A DNA stretch of 64,000 nucleotides from an uncultured Bacteroidota bacterium (GTDB lineage: Bacteria; Bacteroidota; Bacteroidia; Bacteroidales; WCHB1-69). Numbering within the stretch: position 1 is the first letter of the stretch; the number at the start of each line of letters is the position of its first letter. Position numbers and translations under genes: made by a program. Positions 57,947 to 64,000 of this stretch are shown in pieces. A model generated the notes under the pieces. The model did no database searches. It saw only the letters and a list, made by a program, of their open reading frames with translations, and was not told the DNA's origin. Where the stretch lies: assembly GCA_902786595.1 (NCBI GenBank), contig CADADB010000005.1, positions 62,001 through 126,000 of the forward strand. Direction: 5' to 3'.

Positions 57947-60121
57947 TTATTTGCTTTTGGGTATTAGTATTCTAAAACATGTTGAGTATCCCTCTTTAGC
58001 TGGTATAATAGAAATACTACCTTTATATGAAATAACAATGTCTTTTACTATTTTTAAGCCCAAACCTGTTCCAACAAGCTGTTCGTCATTCGGAGCATCA
58101 AAACTAGCGGGTGTTGAGGTCGAAAAAAAGGCATTAAATACTCTACTTTTGTTTTCATCAGGTATTCCATCACCATTGTCATAAAAATGAACAAAAGTAT
58201 TTTCATCGTCAACACCAACTTCAATCAGTATCCTGCCTTTAACATTAGCACGTTTAATTGCTTTTCTCGAGTTCGTATAAAGATTGTACAAAATAGAACT
58301 CCATTCAGACTTGTGCATTGGGACCGTAACCACATCAAAATCAAGTTCATCAATTATAAAATCTATCCCATTTTTCCCTAAATCATTGGCTATTGTATTA
58401 TGGAACATGTCGATAACTGCCAATAAATCAATTGGTTCTTTTTCTCTATTTGTGTTTTGAGAAATAGTTGTACTGAAATACCTAGTATATCCAAACAAAT
58501 CATCAAAATCAACTTTTATTCCATCTAATTGCTTTTGAGCATCTTCATTAAGATTAGATTGTATTAGTTTACTTATGTGTCCATATACAGACGGTTGAAA
58601 CTGCTTGATTTCATGTGTAAATTCCCCTATTGTTAGCCCTAATCCTGCTAAAACACGCAACATACCTGCCTCTTCTAATAAATCTGCAATTTGCTCTATT
58701 ATTTCATGTCCTGTCTTGACGACATCTTCTTTACTCTGTTTATCATCTCCATTATTATCTTGCCCGTCTATTATCGATTTCAACGTATCCAGCATTTCTT
58801 GTGCCGTACGAGTCTTTGTTTCTGTTTCTTGAGTAAAATCGTCTTTGTTAGAGCTAGTTTTGAACGTTGTGATTTTTTCGACAACCCTACCTCTTGCTGC
58901 AACTAACGCTTTATTTACAAAGTCAGACAATTGCCTAAAAGCTTCATTTTCAATCAGGCCCTCCCTGCTTGCAGTTTCTTCAAAAACCTCACCTTTTGGA
59001 TCAATAATTTCGACAAAACCAAATAGATTTTTATTGCTCATAGGAACATTTACTCTCCCTGATTCACTACTCCATCTTCTATCTATATTTGTCCAGTCGT
59101 CAGTCACTTCACCATAAGGTAAAACACGAAAACCATTACGATATAACCTGACACCGCTTGCGGTCTTAGACAGCTCTTGTATTCTGTTTAAATCAATACT
59201 TGATATACGGTCGTTGTAATACTGAGGTCTATTATATATAAAATAATAAATTTTAAAATAAACATCAGACAACTCAGAAAACTCCTTCTTTTCATCAGAA
59301 CAGGATATCTCAATAATATCATTTAAGCCAAGGCTATCACTATTAATTGTAACCAAACCTTGATGGGCCTTATCAATATATCCTTCAAAAACAGCCAAAG
59401 CTTTATCAAACACAGAGATTTTTTCGTTTAAAAATGGTGTTTTATTCCCATTAACGGTCTGATTGAAAACTACTTTGAATGACTCTTCATTTTGAACTGC
59501 GAGGTTGTTTTCTTTGCTTCTTTCTGACAAATAATCTGGTTGAAATAATTCCAAAACATACCGATAAATGCGTTTTATAGCTGCATCTGTCCATTTATCT
59601 CTCAATTTATTAATCCATAGGACCGTGCCTTCTTCACGTTCTTTATTAATATATTCTATCGGGAATGTAACAGAAGATATGTCAGTATCGACTATATATT
59701 TGTTCCAGTTAATAGTGATTTTTATTGCCTTTTCCGAAGCCTTTGTTTGGGTAACAATTACTAATTCTTCTCCTAATCTTTGTGCTGCAAATCGTCCTAT
59801 ACCTTTTCTTCCCGCTTTAGTCCGATTAAAACGCGGGGATGTGGGGTTATGAAGCTTATCGGTGGAAGAAATCCTCATAAAACCATTGATTAGTTGTTCT
59901 TCTGTCATCCCAAGGCCATCATCTGAAATAACTAACGATCCTCCTTGCAATGCTGTGTCAATAAAATCAACATCAACAATTGTTGCATCTGCATCATATG
60001 AATTCTTAATCAACTCAGAAACAGCAGTTTCCGCTCTTCCCACTAACTCATAACCAAGCCTTTGGATTAATCCAGCATCTACCGTAAAACCTATTTCTTT
60101 TATATTATCAGATCCTTCCAT
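57947..60121 (-). CDS. Histidine kinase with N-terminal Hsp90/MORC-like ATPase
   Basis: A 724-aa soluble protein with two GHKL ATPase folds. The first (about 10-250) is of the Hsp90/MutL/MORC type: E36 and N40 in SELIKNSYDADA, DDGLGM (67-72), GRKGIGRFA (104-112). The second is a histidine-kinase module: a phosphoacceptor-like H503 in GEFTHEIKQF, an N box YNLYTNSRKAI, and G boxes DNGDGI and GTGLGLKIV at the C-terminus. No membrane segment is visible, so the input is intracellular; the Hsp90-like domain replaces the usual sensor. It probably detects a phage- or DNA-derived signal and passes phosphate to the downstream regulator (inference). AT-rich. Confidence 0.85.
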   Translation of the reverse strand: MEGSDNIKEIGFTVDAGLIQRLGYELVGRAETAVSELIKNSYDADATIVDVDFIDTALQGGSLVISDDGLGMTEEQLINGFMRISSTDKLHNPTSPRFNRTKAGRKGIGRFAAQRLGEELVIVTQTKASEKAIKITINWNKYIVDTDISSVTFPIEYINKEREEGTVLWINKLRDKWTDAAIKRIYRYVLELFQPDYLSERSKENNLAVQNEESFKVVFNQTVNGNKTPFLNEKISVFDKALAVFEGYIDKAHQGLVTINSDSLGLNDIIEISCSDEKKEFSELSDVYFKIYYFIYNRPQYYNDRISSIDLNRIQELSKTASGVRLYRNGFRVLPYGEVTDDWTNIDRRWSSESGRVNVPMSNKNLFGFVEIIDPKGEVFEETASREGLIENEAFRQLSDFVNKALVAARGRVVEKITTFKTSSNKDDFTQETETKTRTAQEMLDTLKSIIDGQDNNGDDKQSKEDVVKTGHEIIEQIADLLEEAGMLRVLAGLGLTIGEFTHEIKQFQPSVYGHISKLIQSNLNEDAQKQLDGIKVDFDDLFGYTRYFSTTISQNTNREKEPIDLLAVIDMFHNTIANDLGKNGIDFIIDELDFDVVTVPMHKSEWSSILYNLYTNSRKAIKRANVKGRILIEVGVDDENTFVHFYDNGDGIPDENKSRVFNAFFSTSTPASFDAPNDEQLVGTGLGLKIVKDIVISYKGSISIIPAKEGYSTCFRILIPKSK

Positions 60122-60131
60122 GATTGGTATA

Positions 60132-61238
60132 TTATAAAAAACAATTGGAACACATTATTTCATCTCCAAGAATATCTACGAGTGTAGTACTCTTGTTTTG
60201 CTTGCGGTTTTCTTCCTGGCGCTTGATAATGTCAAGCTTGATTTGGCGCACGCGTTCTGGTCTGCACAATTCAGCTAGACTCTCATTCTGATTCCACGTA
60301 TAACCGTCTTTTTCAAACTCCATTGCCTTTTCGTAAAGGTCTGGGTGTTGTTCAAAGAGCCAGATCCATTCGATTTTCTGTTGGAAGAAACAGAAGTAGC
60401 ACCCCGAACGGCTTCGACAATAGGTTCCAGTTCTTCCGTCAATTTCAAATGGGATTTCCTCATAATATGCTGGAACACCAACGCCACTCTCGCGAAGCAA
60501 CCGAAAGATGTCCTCTTTCACAAGAACATCTGTATTGTCAAGCAACGGGAACTTATCTAATTTGCCTACCGGGTAGTCTGTGGTTTTTAAGAAAGCAAAG
60601 ACCACATGATTAAAAAGCTTTATGTCAAAGTCCAACAGGGCATTCAACTTTTTTGAAAAGTAGAAATGCTTTGATATTGGCTTTGAAGCAGTTTCCATAA
60701 TCTCATCTTTTAAAAAGTTATTGGGACAGAGCAAATCATATAATGATATAAACTGTTCCAGATTGTCATTATTCAACACCTTGTTTATGACATCCAAACT
60801 CCAGATATTTTTCCTAAAAGGGAAAACAGCCTGAATGTTGGGTTTAGATGATATGTATCCATCCCTGTCTTCATCACCACGGATGCCGACGTATGAGATA
60901 GCCATGTCATCACCGACATACTTTTCAAATTCTGCCAATTTCATCTTTTGAGTACACCATCGCGCTTGCGGTGATGGAAGAAAACCACCCATTGCTTTGA
61001 GGAAATGATGGAATGGCGTCGGCTCTGAGCTACCTTCAGCAGCTCTTAACCTTACAATCTTTCCTAAATAAGTTTCAAGACGTCTGATTAGATCTTCAGT
61101 TTCTTCCAACTCGCACCCTGTATCTGAATTATAGTATTCAATTTTCAATGTTGGATACTTTTGTTTCAGATATATGGAAAGTGCTGCGCTGTCTTTTCCA
61201 CCTGAAATACCTAATATGTGTCTGACGCTATTGTTCAT
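60132..61238 (-). CDS. PAPS-reductase/DndC-like PP-loop protein
   Basis: A 368-aa protein with the PP-loop ISGGKDSAA (residues 11-19) of ATP pyrophosphatases and PAPS reductases. YYNSDTGCELEETEDLIRRL follows as in sulfotransferase-type members. C274, C280 and C283 (RSGCYFCFF) and a C-terminal CSNC could hold an iron-sulfur cluster, as in DndC and BrxP-like proteins. DndC activates or transfers sulfur for DNA phosphorothioation, and BREX type 4 also carries a PAPS-reductase-like gene, so a DNA-sulfur or other nucleotide-modification role is inferred. It overlaps the large upstream gene by 11 bp and precedes the histidine kinase by 10 bp. Confidence 0.85.
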   Translation of the reverse strand: MNNSVRHILGISGGKDSAALSIYLKQKYPTLKIEYYNSDTGCELEETEDLIRRLETYLGKIVRLRAAEGSSEPTPFHHFLKAMGGFLPSPQARWCTQKMKLAEFEKYVGDDMAISYVGIRGDEDRDGYISSKPNIQAVFPFRKNIWSLDVINKVLNNDNLEQFISLYDLLCPNNFLKDEIMETASKPISKHFYFSKKLNALLDFDIKLFNHVVFAFLKTTDYPVGKLDKFPLLDNTDVLVKEDIFRLLRESGVGVPAYYEEIPFEIDGRTGTYCRSRSGCYFCFFQQKIEWIWLFEQHPDLYEKAMEFEKDGYTWNQNESLAELCRPERVRQIKLDIIKRQEENRKQNKSTTLVDILGDEIMCSNCFL

Positions 61239-64000
61239 TTGTCATCTTTTTGTTTAATACTTCCAACAACGTGCAAATATCCACATTGCTGTTGCCGGAA
61301 AGGATTTCGTTAATTTTCGCTTCCAACTCAGAAACTCGCTTTTTGTCCTTTTCGGGCAAAATGTACGTTTGCGTTCGGATGGTTGCGCCGGTATTCGAGA
61401 CCATGTCGAAAGAGTAGGCCACATCGTTGTCTGCAATAGTTTTCTTAGAAATGTCGGCATACTTTTCACATTCGCGGAAAAGGTAAACCAGGTCATCTGC
61501 CAATTTGTCCTCCTCATCATCACGCAAAGATTCCAATTTGTGGTCCAAAATCGGGTAGCAGATCGACTGATACCATAATGTGCGGTTGTCATATTCCGCC
61601 ATTACATGATGATAAAACTCTTTCTGCTTGTCGGTCAGCAGATGAAGCTTAACGTTGCTTAGGCGTTGCCGGATTTCTTCAATATACTCATTGTAATCAG
61701 CAGACGATAGTTCCAGGCCATCCACAAGACGAATTTCAAGGCGGTCGATAAGTTGTGCATAGCAAGAACGCAATTCTCGAATCGCCTGTTGAATCACAAT
61801 TCCGTATTCTTCAATGTCGGCGTTTCCTTTCAGCTTTTTTGTGAACCCTAAAGCATCTGGCAAGTCTTCGAAGAAGGCCTTTTCAGGATCTTTGGCTGTA
61901 GCCAACACATCGCGGAAGCGCATGGTGGATTTGTGTGTGAACTTGCGGGTTTGCTTGGAGTAATCGTTCAGCTTCTTGTAAAAGAAAAGGAACGGCTTGA
62001 TGGTTTCAATAAAGCTCTGCGTTGTAATGTCAAACTCTTCGCCTAAATTCACAAACCGTCTGTATTGGTTGAAGAAATCAAGCCGTACACCGTCCACCTC
62101 AAAAGCTTTGACCGCATAGTCGGCGGGATGCTTCTGCAACAATTCAAAAAACAACATATCAACGTTGGGGATGTATGCGCCCCTGTTTGCATCATACAAA
62201 GCAAAGTCCTGCCGTTTGATGAACAAGAAAGTCGGTATCCAGAAATCGAGGAAGCCTTGTTTCAGTTTGAACGGCTGGGAGGACAGAATCTTTATTAATT
62301 CTGATATCCTCCGTTGCTTCCCAACAGTGCTTTTCAGAAAACGCATACTCGCATCCCACAAAGTCATTATGCCATTGTTTGACGGCGCATCAGCAAAACT
62401 GATGCCAGTATGCAACCCCGTGTTTTTCAACAACGAATAATAGATGGTTTTCTCGGGCGGGAATTTGTCTTTCTCAAAGCCCAAATCCTCCTCGTTATAG
62501 CGTTTAACAAGAGCCTCCAGGTAATTCTTTCGAGCCGATGAAATGGCTCCGCTTAATTTGTGCCGGTTGAACAATTCATTGTGCATGACAGGCGATTGGC
62601 AATACACCTCGTCGCACACCGTGGAGAGCAATTTGTTGAAATCTCTGTGTGATGAAACATTTTGCTTTTCCCCTTTGAAAATCCAAGTTACGCGGTTTCT
62701 GTAGGCAAAAAGATTGTCACTCACAGCTTTGTTCAATAGAGTTTCCTCGTATTCCTTCAATTTCTGTATCTCGCCGTATGCAACACGGTCTGCATTCTTG
62801 TCTATCAACACTTTAGTGAGTATATACTCGTATTTCTTGATGTTGTAGAGATGGTCAATAATCTCTTCCGTGTTGTTGAAATAAGCGTAAATCACAGCGT
62901 GTTCTGTGTTTGCACTTGTTTCCTTGATGGTGTCAAGCGCATTTGCGTTGGCAGAAAAAATCAGCTCTATGTATCCGTCAATATCGCCTGAAGGAGTCAT
63001 GTCAACCGCGTCTTCTCGGATTTCATATTCAAAGTAACGTGGCGTGCCTTTGTGGTAATAATGCGCCTTGACTGGTGAAATACGACTGTTGATAAATTTT
63101 CGAAGGTCGTCGATGAAAGAGACCGGCCTTGCCACTTGAGTACTTGCTCTTCGGATTTCAAATTCCAAATCAATGTCGGTCCCTTCGAAAAGTAAAAGCC
63201 GTTGTTTGTATTCAGCATATCGGATTATTTTGAACCGCATCAACTTGCCAATGATGTTGTCGGCATCTTGAACAGCCATCGCCAAGCGCGCATATTCGGC
63301 CATTTGCTCCGGCGACATGGCGAAACTTGCGATTCCGAACAAGTTTAACAATCCGATTGCCTTCACGATTTTTATCGCGCTTGTCAACTGATCTCCGGTT
63401 TCCCAATCCAATCCTTCAACTCTTTCGATGGAAACCTGCATTGAGCTCCAACTCATAGAGTCCACATTGGCGTCTTTCAAGTATGAATAGAAATTGAACA
63501 CAATGTAGTCATAAACATTGGCCAAATTGTATGTCAGATTCGACTTTGTTTGAAATTCCGTAAGCGAATTGGAGCCACGGGCCGCAAGGAACGAGAAAAG
63601 CGACCGTTCATTTTGTCCGTAACGCTGAATGGCGGAAGTGACCACGTAAGCAGAAAAGGAGTCTAAAGGATACAATTGTTGTGCGGTCTCGACGGAAAAT
63701 GCGTTTGAAACGAATTTTGTTTCTACAGCAAGTTGATAAAGTTGTTTCGCATTTTCGCACACGTTTCGTGAAAAACTGCCGTATAATTGTTTCGACGCTA
63801 AATACAAAAGTTGTTCAACTGGTTCCACGAATGTGATTTCTTTGAACCGGCCTTTCACCTTGATCCATTCGTTTTTCTGCGTTGCAGTCAGATTTTTGGC
63901 GTACGCACCGAAATTCTGATGTAACGTGGTCAAAAGCAAGATGTCACGAGAAGGAACGTTGACAAACTCCGCTAACTTCTGAAGGAAATACAACTCTCGC
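61228..64000 (-). CDS. Large protein of defence operon, truncated at window edge
   Basis: At least 923 residues are visible and the frame is still open at base 64000, so the N-terminus is missing. The visible part is mostly helical with charged stretches (LRDDEEDKLADDLVYLFREC, KKRVSELEAKINEIL) and no catalytic motif I know; LFEGTDIDLEFEI near the middle is distinctive. Large proteins next to PAPS-reductase-like genes in BREX- and Dnd-related loci are often ATPases with the P-loop at the N-terminus, which would lie outside the window; this is a guess. Its stop overlaps the start of the PP-loop gene by 11 bp, so both belong to one operon. Confidence 0.8.
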   Translation of the reverse strand, partial: RELYFLQKLAEFVNVPSRDILLLTTLHQNFGAYAKNLTATQKNEWIKVKGRFKEITFVEPVEQLLYLASKQLYGSFSRNVCENAKQLYQLAVETKFVSNAFSVETAQQLYPLDSFSAYVVTSAIQRYGQNERSLFSFLAARGSNSLTEFQTKSNLTYNLANVYDYIVFNFYSYLKDANVDSMSWSSMQVSIERVEGLDWETGDQLTSAIKIVKAIGLLNLFGIASFAMSPEQMAEYARLAMAVQDADNIIGKLMRFKIIRYAEYKQRLLLFEGTDIDLEFEIRRASTQVARPVSFIDDLRKFINSRISPVKAHYYHKGTPRYFEYEIREDAVDMTPSGDIDGYIELIFSANANALDTIKETSANTEHAVIYAYFNNTEEIIDHLYNIKKYEYILTKVLIDKNADRVAYGEIQKLKEYEETLLNKAVSDNLFAYRNRVTWIFKGEKQNVSSHRDFNKLLSTVCDEVYCQSPVMHNELFNRHKLSGAISSARKNYLEALVKRYNEEDLGFEKDKFPPEKTIYYSLLKNTGLHTGISFADAPSNNGIMTLWDASMRFLKSTVGKQRRISELIKILSSQPFKLKQGFLDFWIPTFLFIKRQDFALYDANRGAYIPNVDMLFFELLQKHPADYAVKAFEVDGVRLDFFNQYRRFVNLGEEFDITTQSFIETIKPFLFFYKKLNDYSKQTRKFTHKSTMRFRDVLATAKDPEKAFFEDLPDALGFTKKLKGNADIEEYGIVIQQAIRELRSCYAQLIDRLEIRLVDGLELSSADYNEYIEEIRQRLSNVKLHLLTDKQKEFYHHVMAEYDNRTLWYQSICYPILDHKLESLRDDEEDKLADDLVYLFRECEKYADISKKTIADNDVAYSFDMVSNTGATIRTQTYILPEKDKKRVSELEAKINEILSGNSNVDICTLLEVLNKKMTNEQ

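Noticed and set aside
50884..61238. Canonical Dnd (dndBCDE) or Detocs system
   Set aside because: No DndB or DndE is recognisable and the C-like and D-like genes are separated by five genes. The kinase-regulator pair lacks the phosphorylase-type effector I associate with Detocs.

Overview
The window reads as chromosome of an uncultured member of the order Bacteroidales, probably gut or rumen. The evidence is the repeated Bacteroidetes-type promoter -7 element TAnnTTTG(C) in front of many genes (often 8 to 45 nt from the start codon, and in several cases deciding the start), the absence of clear Shine-Dalgarno sites, many short lipoproteins, a fused CcsBA heme-handling protein, a K+-dependent-type membrane pyrophosphatase and a two-subunit 2-oxoacid:ferredoxin oxidoreductase. 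Host genes look GC-rich by eye; two stretches (about 19.46-26.18 kb and 50.9-64.0 kb, most strongly 56.2-60.1 kb) are clearly more AT-rich and carry defence-type genes.

Layout. 1-5.6 kb: end of a dipeptidyl-peptidase, hppA, a ROK sugar kinase and a YfcC-family carrier. 5.8-9.9 kb: an ECF sigma factor followed by lipoproteins, a membrane protein that may be its anti-sigma factor, an outer-membrane barrel protein and a further lipoprotein. 9.95-19.3 kb (minus strand): dxr, adk, hpt, an uncharacterised membrane protein, a TrmH-type methyltransferase, dnaB and a large uncharacterised secreted protein. 19.3-26.3 kb: a genomic island between 133-135 bp direct repeats made from the 3' end and terminator of korB. 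It carries a candidate structured RNA, a lipoprotein, a 1184-aa RecQ-like helicase and an AAA ATPase-DUF4276 pair. 26.2-29.2 kb: korB-korA. 29.5-30.2 kb: HicAB. 30.6-35.0 kb: a second barrel protein, lipoproteins and an ATP-grasp-like protein. 35.2-41.7 kb: CcsBA, a di-heme lipoprotein, an imelysin and a porin, a likely iron/redox locus. 41.8-49.2 kb: TetR, lipoprotein, membrane fusion protein, RND pump and TolC-type channel, a complete tripartite efflux operon. 49.3-50.6 kb: a YoeB-type toxin-antitoxin pair and an SGNH hydrolase.

50.9-64.0 kb (minus strand, running off the right edge): a tightly packed nine-gene operon. It combines a PAPS-reductase/DndC-like PP-loop protein, a DndD/SMC-like ATPase with a CxxC hook, a phospholipase-D/SF2 helicase, a double-GHKL histidine kinase, a response regulator with an uncharacterised output domain, and four proteins I cannot assign. 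It looks like a DNA-modification-type defence system with built-in two-component signalling, and is the best candidate here for an undescribed system.

The window is also unusually rich in small repeats. A 28-bp perfect palindrome occurs four times, twice inside genes and both times in its only fully open frame. A 'QPRRG' repeat supplies the N-terminus of two lipoproteins. A roughly 85-bp element occurs three times. Most gaps are filled with degenerate short-motif tandem repeats that start at or next to stop codons. I saw no tRNA, rRNA, transposase, integrase or CRISPR array.
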